A stretch of DNA of 13,735 nucleotides. Origin: JADJMO01 sp016794445 (GTDB taxonomy: Bacteria > Myxococcota_A > Polyangia > Polyangiales > JADJMO01). Location: positions 1-13,735 of the forward strand of contig JAEUKC010000249.1 in NCBI GenBank assembly GCA_016794445.1. Reading direction: 5' to 3'. Positions 1-6,540 of the stretch are shown here, piece after piece. The translations under genes were made by a program, and so were the position numbers. The notes beneath the pieces are model-generated. The model worked only from the letters and a program-made list of their open reading frames with translations. It had not been told where the DNA came from and made no database searches. The stretch's first letter is position 1. The number at the start of each line of letters is the position of its first letter.

Positions 1-1782
1 GGCGACGCGCGCGCCGCCGCCGCTGCCCTGCTCGACGGCCTCTCGCACGGCGTCGTGCTCGGCTCGCCCGGCGATCGCGCCGCGGCCCGCGCCGTCGCCG
101 TCCGTGCGCGCGATGGCGCCCTGCTCGCCCGCGTCGCCGACGGCCCGCTCGACGCTTTGCTCCTCCTGGCGCTCGACGAGCGCGTCTCGCCCGGCGTCGC
201 CCTCGACGCCCTCTCGTCGAACGGCAGCGACCGCGGCGACGCCGACGCGCTCGGCTGGGCCGAGGAGCTCGCCCAGCGCCGGGTCCGCGCGCTCTTGCCC
301 GAAGGCGCCGCGGGCGCGTGGGACGAGGTGCTGCCGCGCCTCTCGGGCCACGCCCGCGCGCTCTCCGACCTCGACGCGCTCCTGCGCCTCGAGCTGCTGT
401 CGACCGAGCGCGCCCGCCCGGTGCGGCTCGCCATCGTCGGCGAGTTCAACGCGGGCAAGTCCACGTTCGTCAACGCGCTGCTCGGCATGGACGTGGCGCC
501 CACGGGCATCCTGCCGACGACGGCGGTCGCGCACGTGCTCAAGTACGGCCCCGACCCGATCGCGCGGGCGTTCCTGCGCGGCGGCGGCGCGCGCACCGTG
601 GCGCCCGAGCGGCTCAAGGCGCTGCTCGCCGAGCTCGGTCCGGCCGTGCGCGAGGTCGAGGTCGAGGTGCCGTTCCCCTACCTGCAGCGCGTCGAGATCG
701 TCGACACGCCGGGCTTCAACGCCCCCGACCCCGAGCACGCCAAGACCGCGATGGACACGCTCGTCGAGGGCTCGGGCGTCGACGTCGCGGTGTGGCTGTT
801 CGACGTCGGACAGCCCATGAAGACGAGCGAGCGGCGCGTGCTCGACGCGATCGTGGCCCGCGGCATCGTCGTGCAGGTCCTCGTGAACAAGGTGGATCGG
901 CTGCCCCCCGAGGAGCTCGAGAAGGTGCTCGCGCAGCTGCGCGCCGACGCCGCGAGCATCGGGTTGCCCTCGTTCCGGCCGCCGCTCGCGTTCTCGGCGC
1001 GCCTCGCGGTCAAGGCGCGCACGACCGCGGACGACGCCGTCCTCGCGGCGAGCGGGTTCGCCGCGGTGCGCGCGCTGCTCGAGGACGAGGTCCCCGCGCA
1101 CGCGCCTGCGCTCAAGGATCAGGGGTTGCGGCGCCGCGCCCACGACGTGGTCGAGCAGCTCCTCGCGAGCGCCGAGCGGGCTCGGGCCGCCGAGCGCACG
1201 CTCTCCGAGGCCCGCGAAGCGCGACGAGCGTCGCTGCTCGTCCGCGCCCAGGTGCTCGAGCGCGCGGCGGTCCTCGACGCGGGTGTCGCGCCGACCAGCA
1301 AGGACGGCGAGCCGGACGCGGCCCGAAGGACCACCCGCGACGAGCTCCGCGCCGCCTTCGAGGCGTTCCGCAAGGAGCGCGACGAGCTGCTCGCCAAGGA
1401 CGACCCCTCCATGAGCGCGTACCTCGAGCGCCGCCTCGCCGAGATGCTCGAACAGGCCGGCGGGCGCGCCATCGCGCGGCTGGTCACGACCGACCAGCTC
1501 GGACTCGACGAGATGGCCCTCGACGCGAGCGCGCTCGCCCGGGGCTATGCGGCCACCGGCGCGGCCTCGGCCGACGGGCGGGCCCTCGGTCAGCGCGCGC
1601 GCGGAGACGTCGAGGGAGGGCTCGTGCGGGCCCTGCTCCAGTGCGTCGCCGCCCGCCTGCGCTCGCGGGCCACCGAGCGTGACGACGCGGGCGTCTCCAC
1701 GCTGCCGCGCGCGCGCGAACTCGCGGCCTTCGCCGCCACGCTTGCGCCCCCCCCACCCTCCGCGACAAAACAAACCTCGTGA
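1..1782 (+). CDS. Dynamin-family GTPase (5' partial)
   Basis: The reading frame is open from base 1, so the true start lies upstream; the GTG at 55 is only the first internal start, and residues below count from it. A dynamin-type G domain is clear: P-loop GEFNAGKS at 129-136, a switch-I-like PTT shortly after, DTPGFN from 217, NKVD at 278-281 and an SA G5-type motif near 314. Before it is an Ala/Leu-rich helical region. After it, from about residue 355, is a charged helical region rich in Arg, Glu and Ala that could serve as stalk or assembly domain. No convincing transmembrane helix is seen. Family members hydrolyse GTP and remodel or tether membranes; the target here is unknown. Its TGA overlaps the GTG of the next gene (GTGA), which suggests translational coupling to the LPS-transport genes. 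A run of eight C (1747-1754) lies just before the stop. The family call is firm; the cellular role is inference. Confidence 0.88.
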   Translation, partial: GDARAAAAALLDGLSHGVVLGSPGDRAAARAVAVRARDGALLARVADGPLDALLLLALDERVSPGVALDALSSNGSDRGDADALGWAEELAQRRVRALLPEGAAGAWDEVLPRLSGHARALSDLDALLRLELLSTERARPVRLAIVGEFNAGKSTFVNALLGMDVAPTGILPTTAVAHVLKYGPDPIARAFLRGGGARTVAPERLKALLAELGPAVREVEVEVPFPYLQRVEIVDTPGFNAPDPEHAKTAMDTLVEGSGVDVAVWLFDVGQPMKTSERRVLDAIVARGIVVQVLVNKVDRLPPEELEKVLAQLRADAASIGLPSFRPPLAFSARLAVKARTTADDAVLAASGFAAVRALLEDEVPAHAPALKDQGLRRRAHDVVEQLLASAERARAAERTLSEAREARRASLLVRAQVLERAAVLDAGVAPTSKDGEPDAARRTTRDELRAAFEAFRKERDELLAKDDPSMSAYLERRLAEMLEQAGGRAIARLVTTDQLGLDEMALDASALARGYAATGAASADGRALGQRARGDVEGGLVRALLQCVAARLRSRATERDDAGVSTLPRARELAAFAATLAPPPPSATKQTS

Positions 1783-2318
1783 ACACCACCGCGCGTCTCG
1801 GGGCGATCCTCTCGCTGGCCTTCGCCGGTCTGTTCGTGCACCGCGTCACCCTCGGGGAGACGAAACCGGCGGGGCCCGCCGCGGCCACCGCGAGCGTCGC
1901 GCCCTCGGGGAGCCTCTCGACCGCCCCCGGCAACCTCGAGCTCTCGGCCGACCTGCTCGAGGTGGACACGCGCGAGCAGAGCGCGGTGCTCACCGGCAAG
2001 GTCGTCCTCACCCGCGCGCCCGACCTCACCCTCAAGTGCGCCAAGATCGAGGTCAAGTACGACGCCGCCGGCCCGAAGATCAGCTGGGCCAAGGGCTCGG
2101 GCGGCATCGTCGCCGACGTCAAGGGCGTCCACGGCGAGGCGCCCGAGTTCGAGCTCGATCTGGCGAAGCAGCACCTGTCCCTGCGGGGCGGCGTGCGCCT
2201 CTCGCGCGGCCAGGGCTGGATCGTCGCCGACGGCGCCGAGATCGACCTCGCGACGGCCAAGGTCACCATGACCAACGTGAAGGCCTCGGTGCCCGTGGGC
2301 AACGCGCTCAAGAAGTGA
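1779..2318 (+). CDS. LptA/OstA-like LPS-transport periplasmic protein
   Basis: This 179-residue protein matches LptA (about 185 residues) in size. Residues 7-24 form a hydrophobic export signal or membrane anchor. A Pro/Ala/Ser/Thr linker to about 52 is followed by one OstA-type beta-jellyroll region (about 53-172). That region shows the usual pattern: SADLLEVD, then an LTGKVVLTR strand, a repeated GGVRLSRG strand, then ADGAEIDLATAKV. LptA and LptC proteins of this fold form the periplasmic bridge that carries lipopolysaccharide from the inner to the outer membrane. With an uncleaved anchor it could play the LptC role; with a cleaved signal, the LptA role. No clear cleavage site decides this. 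The GTG start overlaps the preceding stop by four bases, and no Shine-Dalgarno is visible, so coupled translation is likely. An lptB-like gene follows directly, which supports the assignment. Confidence 0.8.
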   Translation: MNTTARLGAILSLAFAGLFVHRVTLGETKPAGPAAATASVAPSGSLSTAPGNLELSADLLEVDTREQSAVLTGKVVLTRAPDLTLKCAKIEVKYDAAGPKISWAKGSGGIVADVKGVHGEAPEFELDLAKQHLSLRGGVRLSRGQGWIVADGAEIDLATAKVTMTNVKASVPVGNALKK

Positions 2319-2335
2319 CCGAGGTCGGCACCGTG

Positions 2336-3091
2336 ATGTCCACCGTGGTGTCCACACCGCCGGCGCTCCTCGAAGCCCGCGCCATCGAGGCGCGCAGGGA
2401 CGGCGTGCCGATTCTCCGCAACGTCGACCTCGTCGTGCGCGCCGGCGAGGTGGTGGCCCTCCTCGGCCCCTCCGGCGCGGGCAAGACCTCGCTGTTCCGC
2501 GTGCTCGTGGGCGAGGAGCGCGCCGAGGCCGGGCAGGTGCTGTTCGAGGGCGTCGACATCAGCCGCGAGCCCTTGCACGTGCGCGCGCGGCGCGGCGTCG
2601 GTTACCTCCCCCAGGGCCCGAGCGTGCTCTTCGATCTGACCGTCCGTGACAATCTGCGCACGTTCGCGAAGCTCGTCGGCCGCCGGGTCGAGGACGTGCT
2701 CGCGCTCGCGGAGCGGTGCGAGATCGACGGCCGCCTCGGCGTGCGCGCCGGAGACCTGAGCGGCGGAGAGCGGCGACGACTCGAGCTCGCGCGGGCGCTG
2801 TCGGCACGGCCGCGGGTGCTCGTGTGCGACGAGCCGTGGAGCGGCGTCGACCCGGCCGGGGCCGAGCGCCTCGTCGCCCTGTTGCGCGGGCTCGCGAGAG
2901 AGGAGCGGGTCGGCATCGTGCTCGCGGATCACCACGTCCACGAGGCGCTGGCGCTCGCCGACGTCGTCGTGTTGCTGGTCGACGGCGTGGTCGAGATGCG
3001 CGGCACGCCGACCGAGTTCGCCGAGCACCCGCTCGCCCAGGGGCGCTACCTCGGGCACTGGCAGGTCACGGGCCGCTCCTCGCTGATCTAG
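2336..3091 (+). CDS. lptB: LptB-like ABC transporter ATPase
   Basis: From the ATG at 2336 this gives 251 residues (E. coli LptB has 241). It has every ABC ATPase motif: Walker A GPSGAGKT at 44-51, Q-loop Gln93 in GYLPQ, signature LSGGE at 141-145, Walker B VLVCDEP at 161-167 and the switch His199 in ADHH. The YLPQ...LTVRDNL stretch, GERRRLELARAL, the GVDP after Walker B, DHHVHEAL and the closing GTPTEF all resemble LptB more than other ABC ATPases. LptB powers LPS extraction from the inner membrane with LptF/G, which are not in this window. Start choice: GTG 2315 would overlap the preceding stop as GTGA, but a GAGG at 2321-2324 favours GTG 2333 or ATG 2336. The TAG stop lies in CTAG (3088-3091), which also ends the converging lipoprotein gene. 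Confidence 0.85.
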   Translation: MSTVVSTPPALLEARAIEARRDGVPILRNVDLVVRAGEVVALLGPSGAGKTSLFRVLVGEERAEAGQVLFEGVDISREPLHVRARRGVGYLPQGPSVLFDLTVRDNLRTFAKLVGRRVEDVLALAERCEIDGRLGVRAGDLSGGERRRLELARALSARPRVLVCDEPWSGVDPAGAERLVALLRGLAREERVGIVLADHHVHEALALADVVVLLVDGVVEMRGTPTEFAEHPLAQGRYLGHWQVTGRSSLI

Positions 3092-3498
3092 CGCACCCTC
3101 GCCACCTTCGGCGTGCAGACGAAGCCACACTCGATCGCCTCCGCCGACAGACGGTCGATGCGCTCCTTGGCCTTCTGGCGGCGGGTCTCGGTGGCCGCGT
3201 CGCCGTCGTTCTTCGCTTCGACGTCACGCAGCAGGAGGTGCATCGGCTCGAGCTTGTCGCGGATGCACTCGTGGGCGATCACGTCACGGTGCTCGACCGA
3301 GTCGGCGTCGTACCGCTCGGTGCGACAGACCGCCGCGTGCGGCGCGTCGAGCGAGGTGCAGGCCGAGAGGTCCGGAGGAACGCACGGGGGCGCGCTCTTG
3401 CTGTCCGTCTTCGCCGCTCCGCAGCCGAGCGCGAAGCAAGAGAGGGCCAGCACGAGGCGAACCCCGCCCGCGCCTCCGCGCAGGGGTTTGCCGATCAT
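3088..3498 (-). CDS. Small six-cysteine lipoprotein, function unknown
   Basis: This 136-residue protein has a basic start and a hydrophobic stretch (about 13-24) ending in ALSC21 or ALGC26. Both are near-canonical lipoboxes, so it is probably a lipidated envelope protein. The mature part has six cysteines (39, 47, 58, 78, 124 and 128), which could form three disulfides. Between the last two groups is a charged helix rich in Glu, Arg and Lys (about 83-121). I recognise no domain. An in-frame ATG at 3531 would add 11 residues; 3498 gives the more compact signal peptide. It converges on the lptB-like gene and shares the CTAG stop with it. It is divergent from the gene at 3571, across a 72-base gap. 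Its position beside lptB could hint at an envelope role, but nothing in the protein proves it. Confidence 0.72.
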   Translation of the reverse strand: MIGKPLRGGAGGVRLVLALSCFALGCGAAKTDSKSAPPCVPPDLSACTSLDAPHAAVCRTERYDADSVEHRDVIAHECIRDKLEPMHLLLRDVEAKNDGDAATETRRQKAKERIDRLSAEAIECGFVCTPKVARVR

Positions 3499-3555
3499 GT
3501 CCCGATGGGTTGCCCGTCGCGCGACGTGCATTCGACGACCCCTGCCGCCGCGGGT

Positions 3556-3563
3556 GCTAGATT
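3556..3563 (+). promoter_or_regulatory. Putative -10 element for the gene at 3571
   Basis: GCTAGATT contains TAGATT (3558-3563), a fair -10 hexamer ending seven bases before the GTG at 3571. No Shine-Dalgarno lies between, so transcription could begin at or next to the start codon. No good -35 is seen. Confidence 0.35.
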
Positions 3564-3570
3564 CCCCGGC

Positions 3571-4026
3571 GTGACGGACTGGTTGCACAGGTTCACTCCT
3601 CGCCAGTGGCTCGACGCGGGCCTCCACGAGCTCGGCGAAGCGCGCGGACAGCTCGCCCGCCACGCCGCGCGACCCGCGCTGGCGTCGGCGCGGCGCGCGG
3701 CCGGCATGGCCTGGAACGCGGTGCTCGCGCTGGAGGCCGAGCCGCCGGCCGTGTTCGGTCGCACCTACGTCGAACACCTCGTCGCGCTCGCCGGGGGTGC
3801 GGTGATGGACGCCGACGACCCACACCCGATCCCGCTGGCGGTGCGAGAGGCCGCGCGCACGCTGCTCGAGGATCCGGCGGCCGGACCGACCGGCGTGGTG
3901 CAGATCCTGACGCCGCGGCGCGATCGGCGCGTCGGCGACGCCGCCGAGACCATCCTCGCCGAGGCCTACGCGCGGCTGATCCGCCGGAGCGCCGACGTCG
4001 ACGCGAACGCCGACCCACACCCGTAG
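3571..4026 (+). CDS. Short helical protein, possibly HEPN-like
   Basis: This 151-residue soluble protein begins at GTG 3571, directly after a -10-like element. No signal peptide or membrane segment is visible. It appears all-helical: a first helix around 11-30, a second around 34-54 with ARRAAGMAWNAVLALE, then a TYVEHLVALA helix near 65-74, and a C-terminal helix with GDAAETILAEAYARLIRR. The Ala-rich helical pair with Arg-Ala-Ala-x-Met recalls small HEPN-fold proteins, but I see no RX4-6H RNase motif, so no ribonuclease activity is claimed. It stands alone on its strand, between a divergent lipoprotein gene and the pseudokinase gene 114 bases downstream. The gene is probably real (good codon pattern, defined promoter gap); its function is unknown. 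Confidence 0.62.
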   Translation: MTDWLHRFTPRQWLDAGLHELGEARGQLARHAARPALASARRAAGMAWNAVLALEAEPPAVFGRTYVEHLVALAGGAVMDADDPHPIPLAVREAARTLLEDPAAGPTGVVQILTPRRDRRVGDAAETILAEAYARLIRRSADVDANADPHP

Positions 4027-4120
4027 CGTCGGACGCGCGATGCGTCGGCCACGGAATCCTGCCTGAAAGATCCAGGGGGGCTGGCCGCGACGCGGTGCGC
4101 TGCCTCCGCTCCGATTCTCG

Positions 4121-4128
4121 GCTACCAT
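4121..4128 (+). promoter_or_regulatory. Putative -10 element for the pseudokinase gene
   Basis: GCTACCAT resembles the element before the gene at 3571. Its hexamer TACCAT (4123-4128) ends 12 bases before ATG 4141, so any leader would be very short. No Shine-Dalgarno lies between. The rest of the gap 4027-4120 shows no clear -35 or terminator. Confidence 0.33.
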
Positions 4129-4140
4129 GCCCAACTCCCC

Positions 4141-5685
4141 ATGACGCAAGCCATGAGCGAAAACTCGTCGAAGTCCGCAGACGTGCAGCCGCCCATCACC
4201 CTCCGCACGCTCCTCGACCAACGCAAACAGTCGGGTGAGCGGTTCAAGCTCAACGAGGTGGTGGCGATCGTGGTCCCCCTCACGACCGAGCTCGCCGGCG
4301 TGCACGAACGCGGAGAGACCGTCTACGTGCACCCGTCCTCGATCGGGGCCGGGGCCGACGGTCGGCCGCGCCTCGTGCCGCAGCTCGCCCGAGTGAAGCC
4401 CACGAGCCCCGACGACGCGGCGGCGATAGCGCCAGAGCTCGCGCAGCAGGGCACGTGCACGCCTCGCTCCAGCGTGTTCGGGCTCGGCGCCATCGTCTAC
4501 GAGATGCTCACGCTCCAGCCGATCGGCCCGGGCATGAAGCCGCCCACCCAGATCGTGGCCGGTCTGCCGCCGATCGTCGACCAGATCCTCGCCAAGGCGC
4601 TCGTGCAGGATCCTGCGCAGAGGCCGGACGATCTCCCCGCGTTCGCGCAGGCGATCCACCACTTCGCCCCGCAGTCGATCGCACCCCCGCCGGCCGTCGA
4701 CGAGCACGCCTTCGAAGTGGACATCGACATGCGCAGCTCGATGCTCCCCATCCAGGTGGACATCGAGGTGCCGGCCGCGCCCAAGGTGCCGGTCATCCCG
4801 GACGATCCGTTCGGCAACGTCGTCGATGCACGAGCCTCGGCCCCGAGCGCTCCGCGCTCGAACAAGGCCGTCGAGGAGCTCCACGCGCTCAAGGCGCGCC
4901 TCGAGGCCGACACGTCGCCGCGCTGGATCGTGGTCAAGGACAAGATGGACCACGGTCCGTTCGCGGCCATCGAGCTCCTGCAGCAGATCGCCAGCGACAC
5001 GTTCGCGCCCGACGACCTCCTCGTCGACACCCACGAGGGCACCCGCTTCGCGATCAAGGAGCACCCCGAGTTCTCCCGCTTCGCCCACCACGCGAACCTC
5101 AAGCGCGAGCAGGTCGCCGAGGCCAAGGCCGTCGTCGCCGCCGAGAAGCGCGAGAAGGCCACCGGCGCGGCCACCGGCACGATCGGCGCCGTGGTCGTCG
5201 TGGCCGTGATCGCGGTCGTCGGCATCGTCGTGTGGCGGATCCGGGCCAGCGCCGCGGCCGACGAGGCCAAGAAGAAGGCCGACGAGTCGCTCGTCGTGGC
5301 GGGCGAGGGCAGCGTGAAGGGCAAGGCCAAGGACAAGCCCAAGACTGGCGGTGGCGGGGGAGGCGGCGGTGGGGGCGGCGGCGGCTGGGGTGGCAAGTCG
5401 TACGACGAGGCCATGAAGAGCACGACCAGCGACTCCGAGGCCGACACCCTCAGCGTGGCCGAGTGCGCGGCGCCGGTCGGTGGCAGCATCGCGGGCAACT
5501 GCGGCCTCGATGGCAAGGCCACCGCCAAGTACTACGTGAAGAACGGCAAGGCGCTCGGCGTCTCGGTCACCACCGACCCGCCCAACGCCGGCGTCAACTC
5601 GTGCATCGCGGCGGCCATCGGCGGCCTGAGCTGGAAGAGCGTCCCGGGCGCCACGGGCTGCATCCGCACCTTCAAGACGCACTGA
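4141..5685 (+). CDS. Pseudokinase / GYF-like / TM / TonB-like signalling protein
   Basis: This 514-residue protein has several modules. Residues 35-175 look like only the C-lobe of a Hanks kinase: an HERG helix end at 55-58, then VHPSS where HRDLKPSN should be, an APEL at 97-100, FGLGAIVYEML at 113-123 and DPAQRP at 157-162. The N-lobe, P-loop, catalytic Lys, HRD and DFG are absent, so it cannot be an active kinase of the usual type. Residues 270-325 (WIVV...GPF...LL...EGTRF) match a GYF_2-like domain. An Ala/Lys/Glu helix leads to one membrane segment (about 357-375). Outside lie a Lys-rich stretch, 13 glycines in a row (413-425), and a C-terminal domain with four cysteines whose closing pattern (NSCIAAAI...GCIRTF) recalls TonB/AgmX-type C-termini. 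It is probably an inner-membrane scaffold. An alternative start is the ATG at 4153. It ends six bases from the converging kinase operon. Confidence 0.82.
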   Translation: MTQAMSENSSKSADVQPPITLRTLLDQRKQSGERFKLNEVVAIVVPLTTELAGVHERGETVYVHPSSIGAGADGRPRLVPQLARVKPTSPDDAAAIAPELAQQGTCTPRSSVFGLGAIVYEMLTLQPIGPGMKPPTQIVAGLPPIVDQILAKALVQDPAQRPDDLPAFAQAIHHFAPQSIAPPPAVDEHAFEVDIDMRSSMLPIQVDIEVPAAPKVPVIPDDPFGNVVDARASAPSAPRSNKAVEELHALKARLEADTSPRWIVVKDKMDHGPFAAIELLQQIASDTFAPDDLLVDTHEGTRFAIKEHPEFSRFAHHANLKREQVAEAKAVVAAEKREKATGAATGTIGAVVVVAVIAVVGIVVWRIRASAAADEAKKKADESLVVAGEGSVKGKAKDKPKTGGGGGGGGGGGGGWGGKSYDEAMKSTTSDSEADTLSVAECAAPVGGSIAGNCGLDGKATAKYYVKNGKALGVSVTTDPPNAGVNSCIAAAIGGLSWKSVPGATGCIRTFKTH

Positions 5686-5691
5686 GCCGGG

Positions 5692-6540
5692 TCAGGGCGC
5701 GCGGAAACAGCGGAAGCCGACGCCGGAGTACCCGGCCGAGGCCGCTGTCCTCCGCGCCTTGACCGTCATGTTCGCGGCATCCGGGGCGTCGAACGCGCTG
5801 CCACCGCGGAACACGAAGCTCGAGCCCTCGGCCGTGCTGGTCCACTCCCAGACATTGCCCGCCATGTCGAAGATCCCGTCGTGCGCTCCGGCCGGGAACG
5901 ACCGCACCGCGCAGGTGCCTGCCGGTCGACTCGGCCACATCGTGTCGACGTCGTGCGCCGTCTTGGCTTGCCAGCACAGCCGCTCGGGGACATCGCCGGC
6001 CGTGGGAGTCGTGTTGCCCCAGGGGTAGTCGTAGCCGAGCTTGTCGGCCCGGGCGACCCACTCCCACTCGTCCTCCGTCGGGAGCCGAGCCCCGAGCGTG
6101 GCGCAGTACGCCTTCGCCTGCCCGACGTCGACGCAGTTGATCGGGTCCTCGTCGCGTCCGGAGACGCCGTAGTTGCAGAACACCTTGCTCGGGGGCGGCG
6201 TGCAGCTCCCACCGAGGACGCAGGCACGGTAGGCCGAGACCGTCACCTCGGTGGCGTCGGCGCAGAGGTCGTCCACGCGCACGAGGCCGCCACCGGCCCG
6301 CGGCGTGTACGAGTCGCCCTTCACGTACACCATGCCGCTCGGGCACTTGCTCGCGACCTCGGCCTCGGGGCCGGCGTCGCACGGGCCCTCGCAGGCGCCC
6401 TTCTCGAAGCTCTGCACGCCGGCGATCTGCAGGCACGACGTGGTCGCCACGAGCGCGAGCAGACACAACGCGCGGCGTGCCGTCCGAGGACGGCAGAGTT
6501 CAGAAGCGACCCGTGAGACCAAAACCGGCGGGCGAAGCAT
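5692..6540 (-). CDS. FGE-sulfatase (SUMF1-like) domain lipoprotein, catalytic Cys absent
   Basis: From ATG 6540 this gives 282 residues. A basic n-region and hydrophobic stretch (24-34) end at a probable lipidated Cys36 (TTSC). After a Cys/Gly-rich linker, residues 66-280 form an FGE-sulfatase domain: MVYVKGDSY at 70-78, RLPTEDEWEW at 152-161, YPWGN, DMAGNVWEW at 225-233, RGGS at 245-248 and GFRC at 275-278. True formylglycine-generating enzymes carry two reactive cysteines soon after RGGS. Here that stretch reads AFDAPDAAN with no cysteine, so it probably binds rather than oxidises. The start overlaps the upstream TPR gene by 41 bases and has no Shine-Dalgarno. GTG 6585 is possible, but ATG 6540 is better placed for the signal peptide. 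It is last in the kinase operon, so it may be an envelope partner of that kinase pathway; this is inference. Confidence 0.83.
   Translation of the reverse strand: MLRPPVLVSRVASELCRPRTARRALCLLALVATTSCLQIAGVQSFEKGACEGPCDAGPEAEVASKCPSGMVYVKGDSYTPRAGGGLVRVDDLCADATEVTVSAYRACVLGGSCTPPPSKVFCNYGVSGRDEDPINCVDVGQAKAYCATLGARLPTEDEWEWVARADKLGYDYPWGNTTPTAGDVPERLCWQAKTAHDVDTMWPSRPAGTCAVRSFPAGAHDGIFDMAGNVWEWTSTAEGSSFVFRGGSAFDAPDAANMTVKARRTAASAGYSGVGFRCFRAP

Noticed and set aside
55..57. GTG as the start of the GTPase gene.
   Set aside because: The frame is open to base 1 with similar helical coding sequence, so the gene most likely begins upstream of the window.
1484..3130. 548-residue minus-strand open frame.
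   Set aside because: It is opposite the GTPase, LptA-like and LptB-like genes; composition is typical of a reverse-strand shadow.
3515..3526. Perfect 12-base palindrome CGTCGCGCGACG in the divergent gap.
   Set aside because: It is built of CG-rich words that arise often at this GC content; there is a single copy with no partner site.
5349..5387. Run of 13 glycine codons as a possible microsatellite.
   Set aside because: The codons are mixed (GGC, GGT, GGG, GGA), so it is a protein-level linker rather than a uniform DNA repeat.
3499..5682. Long minus-strand open frame, running upstream in frame with the lipoprotein gene.
   Set aside because: It lies opposite the pseudokinase and HEPN-like genes, which have clear domains, and its translation is rich in Arg, His, Asp and Gly without motifs. 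It is a high-GC shadow; only 3088-3498 is kept.
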